DNA of 64,000 nt, from positions 35,935,355-35,999,354 of the forward strand of contig OZ026615.1 in NCBI GenBank assembly GCA_964020975.1, in the 5' to 3' direction. Numbering within the stretch: position 1 is the stretch's first letter; the number at the start of each line of letters is the position of its first letter. This stretch comes from Hermodice carunculata. Lineage: Eukaryota; Annelida; Polychaeta; Eunicida; Amphinomidae. Below, piece after piece: positions 52,821-64,000 of this stretch. The translations under genes were made by a program, and so were the position numbers. The notes beneath the pieces were generated by a model. The model did no database searches, had not been told where the DNA came from, and was given only the letters and a program-made list of their open reading frames with translations.

Positions 52821-54186
52821 TGAGGGGGAGGTGTAAACGATTGTTGCCGGATGGACACATGCTGGATCGTTGGTGACACAATTAAGTGTCCCTCAGCACT
52901 GCAATTCAAGAAAGCAGTAGTGATGGGCACAGCTCAGCCGGCTCGACTTCCACAATTCAGCTACCTAGCTCATTTTTTTTTATCTGAAGCTCAGCTTTCA
53001 GTTTAGCTGACAGCTTGAAAAAATAACTTTTATTTTTATAACTAAAAACCCTGATCAGCTCAAAAGCTCAGCTGTCGGCTCGTACCAGCTCAACTGCTTC
53101 AGCTAGCAGGCTCAGAAATTCTGCATCGGCTCCCATCACTAGAAAGCAGCACGGGAACCAATCAGCAGGCCCAAGAGCTACAGTTATACGTCTTTGGAGG
53201 TCATTAGGTCAAATATCTAGGTCACAATTACACATTAATGGCCCACTTATGTCTGGACTGTGACTACTTTCTCCCTTTACTTTTATTCTAAAGACCCCAG
53301 ACAGGAGTCTGAGGCTGAGATTCTTGCCATATATTAAACTTTGGCCATTCCCCTCGAATCCCTTGGGGACTGATTTGTTCCCTTTTTGTCCCTCTTTTGA
53401 ATCTCGTGTTACACAAGAACTTGAGCTGACTGTGACCCAGATATTTACCCCAAAACCTAGTTTGATAACATGACATACGGATAACTTCTGATACATGCGC
53501 GTAGTTGAGGTTTCTGTTTCGGTATACTGCCCTCAGAGTTTGAGGTAAACCATCCAGCTTGGTTTAACCATATTTCATTTCACAACTTTTCCCTGTACAA
53601 TCAATAGAGGTGATCTGGGTTGATTTAATTTCTCACAACACAGCCACTTGTTCCCATGATGCATGTTTATGACACCTAGCAACTCATGCCATTTGAGGTC
53701 AGGTGGGTCAGCAAAGCCCATTTCATTACAGTGAAACTGAAAGTTTTACCCTGCATATGAGGACGATTTTTGGAATTATCATCTTCTAATCTACCTGAAG
53801 TACATATTATCTTTCACTCAGGTGTGATAAAATGAAAGTTTAATGCTATTTGGCAACATATAGAGAGGTTAAATTAATAGCTGCTAATTCCCCATGTTAA
53901 TCTATGGAGAAAAAGTGAGGGTCATGGAAAGTGACCACAAGATGTGAGCGGTCAACCATGCACAAGATGGGCAGCACCACCTTTAGGCGAATTTAGAACT
54001 AACCCAGATATAGACTATTACATCATGTGTAAACTCTCATCGGGAAAACGGGCAATCCTTCTTGTGGAAAAAGGACTGGGAATAAAGGACACACAGGGCT
54101 TACACAACGGTGCGCAGATAAGGCGGAGTAGCCTAGATGAGAAGGAAGCATGAAGACGACAAGAAGGGAAAGAAAGAAAAATAGAA

Positions 54187-54187
54187 A

Positions 54188-54226
<39 letters not shown>

Positions 54227-54250
54227 AGAGAAAGGAAGGAAGGAAGGAAA
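54187..54250 (+). repeat. AAAT then GGAA microsatellite
   Basis: AAAT units to about 54228, then GGAA units. Confidence 0.9.
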
Positions 54251-54358
54251 GACAGAAAAAGAAAGCAGGGACCACAAAAATGCGACGATAGGCCCAAAGC
54301 AAGACAGACAGAGGGGCTATACCTGATAGCAATAACGAATATAGTAACGAGAAAGGAA

Positions 54359-54378
54359 GATTTGCTTCACAGCAAATC
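54359..54378 (+). repeat. Solo H2 5' hairpin
   Basis: GATTTGCT, loop TCAC, AGCAAATC, followed by CATTTGTGTGCC as at other H2 heads. It lies about 150 bp before the next H2 head, so it is either a truncated copy or a tandem head. Confidence 0.5.
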
Positions 54379-54504
54379 CATTTGTGTGCCTAATTTTTTT
54401 TTCAAATGGTTTGCAATATGTTTGACATGTTGTACTAGGTGACAATAATATAACAAGACTAGATGGAAAACTAAAAAAATTACAAAGCAGAAAAATATAA
54501 CTAG

Positions 54505-57500
54505 AAAAGAAGATTTGCTTTAAAGCAAATCTGTCTGCGTGTCTTCAAAGGTTATAACAAGAGGGCTGTGTGAACAGCCCATGCTCAGCTGACCTAGATA
54601 TTTATCACACTTGTGGCTCTGTGAACTTGGGATAGGATCAAGGTCACCCACGTGCTGAGCAGGTCTGACCTTTATGAAAAAACACTAACATATGTAACAT
54701 CAAGGTCCTAGTTCAAGTAGTTCTTAAGTTATAGTAAAGAGTAAAATTCATGTATGTTGTACTGTGAGCCCAGAAACGAGGTCAAGGTCACTGATGTACT
54801 GTCTAAGCATGACCTTCATAGAGAAACTTTTACAGGTGCGATATGAAGGTCACAACTCAAAACAGATCCCAAGTTATCAAGTGAACAGTACATTTCATAT
54901 CAGTTGTCCTGTGATCTTGGGAATGAGGTCAAGCTCCAAACACCACTGGAGCATGACCATTTGCACAAAATAGATAGACACTTATAAAAGGTACATCCCA
55001 ACTAAGTTTGGCACAAATCTGGCCAAAATTATTTAAGTTGTAACCATTACAAAAAATTCCCATGTTAAACTTTCCTATCAAAACTTTTTTAAAGATGTTC
55101 GGAAAAAAATCATATAAAAACCAAAAATCACTGGATCATAACCATTTGAACAAACTTGGTATAGACCTACCCAAGGTACATTGTCACCAAGTTTGAAGTG
55201 AATCTGAATGAGAGTTTCTTCAGAGAAGTCCAAAATGTGAATTACCATTAGTAAGAAAAAAAAAGGTGCATTTACCGATAAGTACCCTAATTGAAAAATA
55301 TCGTTTAAAATCTGGAACCCACAGCAGTGCTACCTGGTGAACATCCTTGCTTGACCCTTTCACAAAGAACGTATCCAGAAAGTTTCAACTTAATCTGAGT
55401 AGCTGATCTGGAGAAGAAGTCACAGCAACGAAAACACACACAAATTCACAAAAAATTTGAAAACAATTGCAGTACCACCTGGAGAACAAATTAAGAACTA
55501 TGAGTCCCTAGGAGTGTTCTTATATAATATCAAAGCAATTGGGTGAGCGGTTGTAAAGAAGATTTTTTAAAGATTTGTCTTAAAAAAGAACAAAAAACTT
55601 CATTAAAAATTCAAAAATCAATGGAGCGTGACCTTTTGAACAAATCTGGTAGAAACCCTCCCAAGGTACATTGCCACGAAGTTTGAAGTCAATCTGGATA
55701 ACGCTTTTGGAGAAGAGTCGGGGAAATGTGAAATAGCATTAGAATGTCAGTACCTGAATTGAAAACAATCGTTAAAAATCGGGAATCCACAGCAGTGACA
55801 CCTAGTGAATGACTATATTTGACCCTTTCACAAGGAACCTATCCACCAAAATAATAAAAAAAAAATTTAAAAACCGCAGCGCCACCTAGTGAACAAATTA
55901 AGAACTAGGAGTCCCCGGGAGTGTCCCTGAGGGGTGAGCGGTTTGGGAGAAGAACATTTTTAAAAATTTTCCCCCAAAAAGAACAAACAAACTTATAAAA
56001 AATCCAAAAATCAATGGAGCGTGACCATTTGAACAAACTTGGTAGAGAGCCACCCGAGGCATATCCCCACCAAGCTTGAGATGAATCTGGCTGACGGTTT
56101 TGGAGAAGAATGTGAATTGTGGGCGCACGACGGATGAAGGACGGACGATGGATGGACGATGGACTGACAGATGACGGACGACAGACCCTCACAAAAGCTC
56201 AGCTGACTGACAGGTCCGTTGAGCCAAAATTGTATGCTTTAACTTTTGTCCTTTGGTACTTCACCTTCCACTAAGCTTATGGCTAGATGAAAATTTCGAA
56301 GTCCAAACGACCGAGACCCGACCATTAGAGGCCATATGTAAATTACAAAGGTGTATGGTGTTGCAATATTATATTTAAGCCTGACATGACTGATATTGAA
56401 TGAAAATTGACCAAGTTACGGCTAAATGAAGATTGAAAGGCCCAAATGACCTCGATGTTTGACCTTTTGGGGTCAAATGTAAAGTACAAAAATGTGTTAC
56501 AAAATCTAAAATACCGTTCAAAGAACGCAGTACCCTTCGGCCGCCTTCAATATCTTTTGCCGCTGTGACCCAGGTGCTTGACGTAGTGACCTGCTTTTGA
56601 TTCATGACACATTCTTTGGATGTGATACATGTGTGTATAAAATTTGATATAACAGACTTAAAAACTTCCTTACTTATAACAATACCACCATTATGCACTT
56701 GACCTTTGAACTCAAAACCTAAAAAAGTAGGTCAAATCTGAAGCTATGACCTTGATTTTCAATAGGCTTCTAGATCACTCTATGAAGCTTCTTGTGTGTA
56801 AGATTTAGATTGCTAGATGCAGGCTTTCAATAGTTAGAGCGGTAATGTTGCTTAACACATGTGACCACTGTGTGACCTTAGGAATTAGGTTAAGGTCAAC
56901 TATGCTTGCACACAAAGTAGGCCATATAGGAGTGTAACATTTTGTGCAATTTGAAAGTCCTGTCTCAAAAATTTCTGAAGTTATGGTGGTAAAACTATGG
57001 GATGGACGGACAGACGGACGGACAACGCAGGGTACAACAATACTCGTCGGCCTCATAAGGCCGAAGGGTAACAATGAAAGCCCAACATGAACCAAGTCAG
57101 ATGAAAATTGATCAAGTTATGGCTAGAAGAAACTTTTAAAGGGCCAAATGACCTTGACCTTTACAGGTTACATGTAAATAACAAAGACGTGGAGGGTTAC
57201 ACAACATATTTTTTGAGTCCAACATGATTAGAATTGGATGGAAATTGGCTAAGTTATGACGGGATGAAAATTTCAGGTCCGAACGACCTTGACTGTTGAC
57301 CTTTAGGGGTCACATGTAAATAACAAAAATGTACGGTGTTACAATAGCTACAATTTGAGCTCAATGTGATCAGAATAGGACAAAAATTGACCGAGTTATG
57401 GCTGGAAGAAAATTGCAAATGACAAAATGACATTGACATCTGAATTTAAGAGGTCAAATGTAAATTACAAAAATGTGGAGTGTTACAATAGCTACAATTT

Positions 57501-57990
57501 GAGCCCAAGATGACCAAACTTGGGTGAAAATTTAAAAGGTCCTAATGACCTTGACATTTCACCTTAAGGTCTTTGACCTTTAGATCTTTGACCTCTAACT
57601 GAAGTGAACTTTGGCCTTTGAAATGACATTTTGACATAAAATTGACCTTTGACCTTGACATGACCTTTGACCTTGACATGACCTTTGACCTTTGCCATGT
57701 TATATACTCCTATACACTCGGAATCACATCTACTATGGTATATAAGATACTGATGATTTAAAACTTTAATCAGCCCCAATTTGCATAATTTTGAAAATCA
57801 TGACCTCTCATTATAAAAAGGCCAGGCTTCGTCTATTGCGGTATAATTGTGCCAAGTTTAGAGTTTCTATCTATCTATAACAGTCTCCTAGAAAAAGGGC
57901 GGACAAATTTGCTGGTAAAGAAAGAAAGAAGAAAGAAAGAAAGAATTTCTGGAAAAACAATATGTATGTGTTGGCACACAGACATAATAG
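54505..57990 (+). repeat. H2 family copy, split by an H1 insertion
   Basis: It begins with a perfect 22-bp palindrome at 54511-54532 (AGATTTGCTT, TA, AAGCAAATCT) and CTGTCTGCGTGTCTTCAAAG. It is interrupted at about 54556 by H1, and resumes at about 56226 with TTAACTTTTGTCCTTTGGTA. It continues with 140-bp tandem units (GTTATGGCTAGA, AATGACCTTGACC, ACATGTAAATTAC, CTACAATTTGAGCCCAA), then a TGACCTTTGACCT array (57600-57700), a unit with CATTTGCATAATTTTGAAAA-like sequence and a short GAAA tract, and ends at the hairpin TTGGCACACAGACATAAT (57971-57988). A third repeat family tail lies within it at 57047-57064. Confidence 0.65.
54557..56225 (+). repeat. H1 family, most complete copy, inserted in an H2 element
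   Basis: The head AAGAGGGCTGTGTGAACAGC begins at about 54557 (hairpin stem GGGCTGT/ACAGCCC, loop GTGA), followed by CTCAGCTGACC. It then has a segment with GATCAAGGTCA motifs, three kinds of internal module, a GACG-rich stretch near 56120-56175 and the tail AGCTCAGCTGACTGACAGG ending GTTGAGCC near 56225. The flanks on both sides are H2 sequence that is contiguous in the H2 copy at 59.1 kb, so the ends are known to within a few bases and the length is about 1.67 kb. There is no protein on the plus strand. Confidence 0.75.
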
Positions 57991-58359
57991 ACAATCAACA
58001 ACAAAAATAACCTTTTTTCAGCTCTGTGCCTATCTGCCTTTGTTTTCAGACCTTTGACTTTGAATACGACCTTTACCAAAAATGATTGCTGACCTTTAAA
58101 CTGACATTTCCTCACAAAAATTGACCTATGACCTTGCAATACGCTTGACCTTTAAACGAGCTTTGCCCTGACCATCGTTGAAAACATGATTCATACCCTT
58201 TGAATTACATGTATTACAGTTTATTAGATATTGAAATTTAAAGCTTTAATTTGTCCTAATTTGCATGATTATAAACATTCTGACCCCTTTTCAAGATTGG
58301 CTGTCCAATCAAACGATGGATTTATGGGTTAATTCTGTGGCAAAAAACAGTATGTGTAT

Positions 58360-58802
58360 TGGATAGCCACCATCGACAGTCGCCTTGGACATTGATATGA
58401 CCTTTGACTTTCAGATGACCTCTGTATGAAGTGAGTTTAGACCTTTAAAATGGCATTTTGAGCTAAAATTGACCTTTAGCCTTGACATTTGAGATGACCT
58501 TTGCTTTGCTAGGATCGCACTCCTATACACTTTGAGCTACATCGACAAAAGTATATAAGATATTGAAGATTTACAATTTAAATTATCCCTCATTTGTATA
58601 ATTTTGAAAATCATTACTTCTCATTATGAAAAGGCAAGCCTTCATCTATAGAAGTACAATTATGCCAGGTTTGGAGTTTCAATCTATAATAGTCTCCAAG
58701 AACACAGGCGGATAAATTTGCTGGGAAAGAAAGAAAGACAGAAAGAAAGAAAGACAGAAAGAAAGAAAGACAGAAAGAAAGAAAGAAAGAAAGAAAGAAC
58801 GA

Positions 58803-58846
<44 letters not shown>

Positions 58847-58880
58847 AGTGTTGGCTCACAGACAATTATCTTTTACATTA
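58360..58880 (+). repeat. Partial H2 copy (3' portion)
   Basis: The 3' unit only: GGACATTGATATGACCTTTG, TGAGCTAAAATTGACC, ATATAAGATATTGAAG, a GAAA tract with GACA interruptions (58726-58847) and the shortened end GTGTTGGCTCACAGAC. The stretch 57991-58360 before it holds another degraded H2-like part with GACCTTTGAC motifs. Confidence 0.55.
58726..58847 (+). repeat. GAAA microsatellite within H2
   Basis: GAAA units with GACA and GAAC interruptions, placed at the same relative position as GAAA tracts in the other H2 copies. Confidence 0.9.
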
Positions 58881-59061
58881 GATTTTAAGTGTTAATTTCT
58901 CTGCACTGACTTAGTGTGTGCCAGCCTATCTCTTCATACAGTTTGGTGGTACTTTTACCGTGCATTTCTCCTGTGACAATATGAGCGGCATAAAGTTGAA
59001 CACTTACGAGCTCGTACACCCAGACCACACAGGGCTACCGTGGGCGAGTACATGTCTAATT

Positions 59062-59986
59062 AGAAAGAAGATTTGCTTCAAAGCAAATCTGTCTGTGTGC
59101 CTTCAAAAGTTGTAAATATTAAATGCTACAACTTTTATCCTTTGGTATTTCACATTACATTAAGCTTATGGCTCCATGAAAATTTCAAAGTCAAAATGAC
59201 CTTGCCCTTTGACCTTTACAGATCACATGTAAATTACGCAGTGTTACAATACCCACAATTTAAGCCCAATTTGAACCAAATCGGATGCGAAATTGACCAA
59301 GGTATGACAAGATGAAACTTTCAAACTGCAAAATGACCTTGACCTTTGCTCATTTGAGGTTACATGTTCTTATAAAAATGTGCAGTTTTGCAATACCTAC
59401 AATTTGAGTCCAACATAATTAGAATTGGATGGAAATTTGCCAAGTTATGACTGGATGAAACTTTCAAAGGTCCAAATGACTTTGACATTCGACCTTTAGA
59501 GGTCACATGTTAATTTCAAAACTGCGCAGGCTTACAATAGCTACAATCTGAGCCCAACATGAGCAAAATTGGATAAAAGTTATGGGTAGAAGAAAGCCAC
59601 CATCGAAAGTGGCCTTTGACCTTGAAATGACCTTTGACCTTGAGATTACCTCTACCTGAAGTGAACCTTGACCTCAAAAATGACACTTTGGCTTAAAATT
59701 GACCTTTGACTTTGACATGGCCTTTGACCTTGACATGACATTGACATTTGAGATGACCTTTACCTTGCTATGATCGGACTCCTATACACTCAAAACCACA
59801 TCTACTACAGTATATAAGATATTGAAGATTTAAAACTTTATTTAGCCCTCATTTGCATAATTTTGAAAAGCATGATCTCATTATAAAAAGGCGAGACTAA
59901 TCTATAGAAGTATAATTGTGCCAAGTTTGGAGTTTCTATGTGTAATACTTTTCAAGTGAAATGTCGGACAAATTTGCCTGTAACGA

Positions 59987-60050
<64 letters not shown>

Positions 60051-60116
60051 AGGAAGGAAAGAAAGAAAGAATTCCTAGAAAAACACAATATGTCTGTGTT
60101 GGCACACAGACATAAT
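59062..60116 (+). repeat. H2 family, most compact complete copy
   Basis: About 1.05 kb. The 5' hairpin at 59069-59090 has arms AGATTTGCTT/AAGCAAATCT with loop CA. GTCTGTGTGCC at 59091-59101 is inverted at the far end as GGCACACAGAC (60101-60111). Between lie three 140-bp units, TGACCTTTGACCT motifs (for example 59628-59640), a CATTTGCATAATTTTGAAAA segment and a GAAA tract (59989-60071). The 3' end forms its own hairpin, TGTCTGTG/CACAGACA around TTGGCA. No open frame of note. Confidence 0.65.
59989..60071 (+). repeat. GAAA microsatellite within H2
   Basis: GAAA units with one GGAAGG interruption, just before the H2 terminal hairpin. Confidence 0.9.
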
Positions 60117-60540
60117 GGAAGAGATGTAGATTGTTTCCAAGGTTTTCCTAAGTATTGTATTAAAATTGTTGACACATCACGATGGAACAATAACAGGTTT
60201 ATTTTTCTCTAGGACAATTAACACTCTTTGCTATATCAAAGTGCTCAATCATATAGGTCTGGATTTATCATGCTTGAAACGAAAAGTGACAGGATCCGCT
60301 GTTATCAAGATATAAGCCGATACGTCCATTTGGCCGTTCACGTTCACACCATGTCAGAGTTACCCTCCCCCCCCCCCCCCACCTACACAGACACACACAC
60401 ATACATACCACACAGAGCGTTTCTTATTGTTATTTAATGGTAACCATAGCCCTAGGATCTGTCATTTTCGAGATGTAAGTTATGTCAGTTTAGTTTCCTG
60501 TTAGTCTTTAATGTAAGCCAGGGCATGGGATCCACCAGTA

Positions 60541-62648
60541 GTTTCAATGTATTTTATTTTAAAAAATAAACAGATAAGATTTAAGTAACATTTCACAATT
60601 CGAGTAAGGAGTTTGTCCTGCATTAACCCCCCCCCCCCCTTGTAAACGAGCAGACGACACATAAGCAGGGCATCAATGCTGCATGACTGGTCAGGGTGAC
60701 TGACCATGCAGCAGAACGAGATTTCACACATGGGTTCAGCCAATACTTGTCTATGAAGAATCTAACAGAATGCGCAATAAGTCTTGTACTGCGGGAAAAT
60801 TCTGGATATTCTCTGTACAACTAGGCGAACCATAAAATACAGTTTGCGACTGGGATGTAAAAGGCACATTTTGAAATAATAGTACGTAACTTAGATCGCA
60901 GTACTCTATAAGATGGACATACCAAAAAGAATGCCATGCATCCTCATTATTTGTACAACATTCGCAGCGGGAATTAGTTTTAACTACGATTTTTAAAAGA
61001 TGACAGTTCACCGGACCTGCCTAAGCGATGGCGTGTATGAGATATAGACGCCTATCCATTACCAAATTTAAACCATTCTGAGCAGGTATTCGCACGGCGG
61101 TGATACTTAGACTGTTGGTTTTGAATGTTGGCAAAGAAGTTGAATTGCGCTTATCCAAGGGCAGTTCGTTTCAAAGATGTACTGTAAAGGGAAAATGAAT
61201 TATTAAATAATTTTTGGGGGGCGCGAAAATAAGTGAAATCATATCTCTGACGAGTGTAATCCTTTAAACTTCTGGGTTGAGAATACTTGGATTAAGAGAC
61301 TGTAGATAATTTAGAACCAGCTTGTTGACTATTTTATACATAAATGATAAATTGGCATATTCTCGACGACTGGTAAAGGTCTGTCAGCCTAATTCTTCAC
61401 ATAATTTAGCACTTGCTGCGCCAGTAACTATTATGACAGCAGTCAGCTGAACTCTTTCAAGTTTGTCAGCACGAGTTGTTGTGCAGTAATCCAAAACAGA
61501 ACTACGAAATTTCATCTTAGTTTTTCAAAATAGAAATATATATTTTGTGGATTTTGCCGGTTAAGGAGATGTTGTAAACTTTTCATTATATTGAGAAGTT
61601 TTCTAGTTTTAAGGATTATACTTAAGTTGTGATGTGATTTAACCATTTCAGATCGCTGTGAATGGTTAAACTTAGATGCCTGTGGCTGTTAACTTTTTGC
61701 AACGTATGAACCTCCAATATAAATGACGTATAGTATGGAGAGACCGCTTTGCGTAAAATTAACATACGACCTGTTTTGGGGCATTCAAAGATATTATCCA
61801 GCCTACCCATCACATAGATAGATAATAATTTACAATTTGGTCAGCGGTTGCGGACTTCGTCCACAGTCAAGGGAAGAGTTGTATCACCAGCACACAGCTT
61901 GATGTTATATTAAACAAGATCAACAGTATCATTAATATACATCAAAAAAAAAAAAAAAAAAGAAGAAGAAGTCCGAGGACAGATCCTTGGGGAACGCCAC
62001 CTTGGACTGTTTGCCAGATAGAAGATTTACCATGAACAAGGACACGTTGTTAGTGGTCTCTAATGTAACATGGAGACCAATTTAGCAGATTAACACAAAT
62101 TCTATTTCCTTATGTTTAGATAATAAGCTGGCATGCCAAACCCTATCAAAAGCCTTGCTAATGTCCAAGAACACAAGGCGTTCTTCCTTTTGTTGATCGA
62201 CCGCGAGACACACTTTATGGTTTAAAATATGTAACTGGTTAACAGAAGAATCGCCAAGTACCAGACTAATTGGCCCAAATTATCAAAGTATCTCTGAAGA
62301 AGTTAAAAATGTGCTTAAAAGTAACTTTTCGAAGGCCCTCATCACACAACTTAGCTTCAGGTCCATAATTATTGCAAAAATTTTCCCTCCTATTTGTGTA
62401 TGGGAGTATCATTAGCTTGTTTCCATTTCGAAGGGAACATATTAATGCTAAGAGAAAGATTGAAAATTTAGAAAGAGATTTGAGAATAACATGTGCACCT
62501 TCTTTTAGGGGCTGGGGTTAATTCAGGAAGAGGAATCAAGGGTGCACTCTTACAAATAATGACAATTTCGGCTTTGGATAAGTTATTAGTGCTATGATTA
62601 TTGTCCATCAATAGTGAAGGTATAGGAGTCACATGGTGGCGATTTAAA
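60541..62648 (-). mobile_element. Degraded LINE reverse transcriptase, minus strand
   Basis: Seen on the minus strand, in order: FPSKWKQAND near 62410 (start of the RT fingers), VFLDISKAFDRVWHASLL near 62175-62130, QGGVPQGSVLG near 62005-61970 (a diagnostic RT motif), a degenerate active-site region reading AGDTTLPL near 61890 where YADDT is expected, RMLILRKAVSPYYTSFILEV near 61760, LERVQLTAVIIVTGAA near 61460, MYKIVNKLVLNYL near 61340, and a C-terminal CECC..NEDAWHSFW motif near 60950. The 3' tail is AATAAAATACATTGAAAC at 60558-60541. Multiple stops and frameshifts break it. The upstream end stops where an H1 repeat head begins at about 62649, so the 5' half was lost or displaced by H1. It is the same family as the plus-strand LINE at 14.8-16.3 kb. 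Confidence 0.85.
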
Positions 62649-64000
62649 ACAAGAGCGCTGTGTGAACAGCCCATGCTCAGCTGTCCTAGAGATTCGATCA
62701 TCACACTTCTGCCTCTGAGAACTTGGGATAGGATCAAGGTCACTCCTGTACTGAGTAACTCTGACTTTTATGGAAGAACACTAATATATGCAACATCAAG
62801 GTCCAACTTCAAATAGTTCTCAAGTTATAGTGAAGAGTAAAATTCATGTATGTTGCACTGTGATCCCAGAAACGAGGTCAAGGTCACCCATGTACTGTCT
62901 GACCTTCATAGAGAAATATTAACATGTGCAGCATCAAGGTCATAACTCAGAACAGATCTCAAGTTATCAAGTGAACAGTAAATTTCATGTTAGTGGTCCT
63001 GTTACCTTGGGAATGAGGTCAAGGTGCAAAAATCGCTGGAGCATGACCGCTTGCACAAAAATAGGTACACATGCATAAAAGGTACGTCTCTCCCAAGATT
63101 GACACGAATCTGGCCAAAATTATATAAGTGATAAGCAACACAAGAAATTCCCATGTTGCACTTTTCTATCAAAACCTTTTTTTAAAAATATTTTTACAAA
63201 AAAAAATCCAAAACAAATCCAAAAATCGCTGGAGCATGACCATTGAATCAACTTGGTAGAGACTCACCCAAGGTACATTACCAGCAAGTTTGAAGTCAAT
63301 CTGACAGACAGTTTTCTTCAGAGAAGTCCAGAATGTGAATTAGCATTAGAATGCCCATTGACTTGCATAGTAATTAATAGGAAAGGTGAATTTACCAATA
63401 AGTACCCGTATTGAAAAAAATCGTTAAAAATCAGGCTTCCAGAGCAGTGCCACCTCGTGAACAATTTTGTTTGATCCTTCCACAAGGAACATACCCACCA
63501 AATTTCAGCTTAATCTGAGTGACGGTTCTGAAGAAGTCAAGTATAAACACACAAAAATCATGAAAAATCGAAACAGATTGCAGCACTACCTGGTGAACAA
63601 ATTAAGGACTAAAAGCCTCTAGGAGTGTCCCTGTGTGATATCAAGTAATCGGGTGAGCGGTTTTGAAGAAGATTTTTTAGGATTTGCCCCAAAAAGACTA
63701 AAAAAAAAAATCAAATCAGAAAAAATTCCAAAAAGCAGTGGAGCAAGACCACTTAAACAAATCTAGTAGAGACCCACCCAAGGTACATTGCCACCACATT
63801 TGAATTCAATCTGGCTGATGAATCGGATAAGTCGAAAATATGAATGGACATTAGAACGCTCATTGACTTACATAGGAATCAATATGAAAGATGCATTTAC
63901 CGATAAGTACCCGAATTGAAAAAAAAATGTTAAAAATCAGAAATCCACAGCAGTGCCACCTAGTAAACAATTGGTTTGAACCTTCCACAAGGAATATACC
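62649..64000 (+). repeat. H1 family copy running off the window
   Basis: The head AAGAGCGCTGTGTGAACAGC at 62652, CTCAGCTG, the GATCAAGGTCA segment and then modules as in the 54.6-kb copy, in the same order, continuing to the last base. Left junction is with the minus-strand LINE. The tail lies outside the window. Confidence 0.75.

Larger units (their letters stand above)
51601..54358. other. Spacer including an AGCT-dense patch
   Basis: Unique sequence except for the A24 run, an AGCT-rich 175-bp patch at 52931-53104 (twelve AGCT tetramers) and the AAAT repeat at 54187. Confidence 0.5.

Overview
This is a gene-poor, repeat-dense stretch of animal nuclear DNA. The evidence is spliced coding exons, non-LTR retrotransposon remnants, a mariner transposon, MITEs, long microsatellites and AT-rich spacer. 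A marine invertebrate, perhaps a lophotrochozoan such as a mollusc, would fit the style of the repeats, but nothing here proves the phylum. I see no bacterial genes, CRISPR array, rRNA, convincing tRNA, LTR element or virus-like element.

One host gene is recognised with confidence: the 3' part of a bZIP transcription factor related to FOS/ATF3/BATF, on the minus strand. One exon (39334-39200) encodes the basic region and zipper start. The last exon (35976-35806) encodes the rest of the zipper and the C-terminus. The 3.2-kb intron between them is filled with dispersed repeats, and upstream exons were not identified. A second possible exon with a strong splice donor lies at 5992-5782 (minus) and is unidentified.

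Layout. 1-13.9 kb: mostly unique AT-rich sequence with microsatellites, a G-quadruplex run, a 177-bp MITE and two tandem duplications. 14.7-16.3 kb: 3' end of a LINE, split by a MITE. 17-22.7 kb: very long microsatellites, another MITE, LINE 3' tails and a stem-loop. 27.2-28.4 kb: a full-length but dead mariner with terminal inverted repeats. 28.5-35.1 kb: small tandem duplications and perfect palindromes. 35.8-39.3 kb: the bZIP gene. 36-48 kb and 54.5-64 kb: overlapping copies of a large hairpin-ended family (here family H1), with a second double-hairpin family (H2) rich in TGACCTTTGACCT. 60.5-62.6 kb: a degraded LINE reverse transcriptase, minus strand.

The most interesting signals are the two hairpin-capped families. 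At 54.5-56.3 kb an H1 copy sits inside an H2 copy, which fixes the H1 ends to within a few bases. H1 has an internal structure of three related modules and a recurring antisense open frame. H2 carries arrays of DR1-type nuclear-receptor half-sites, and a separate perfect palindrome at 34.9 kb is centred on an ideal IR-1 site.
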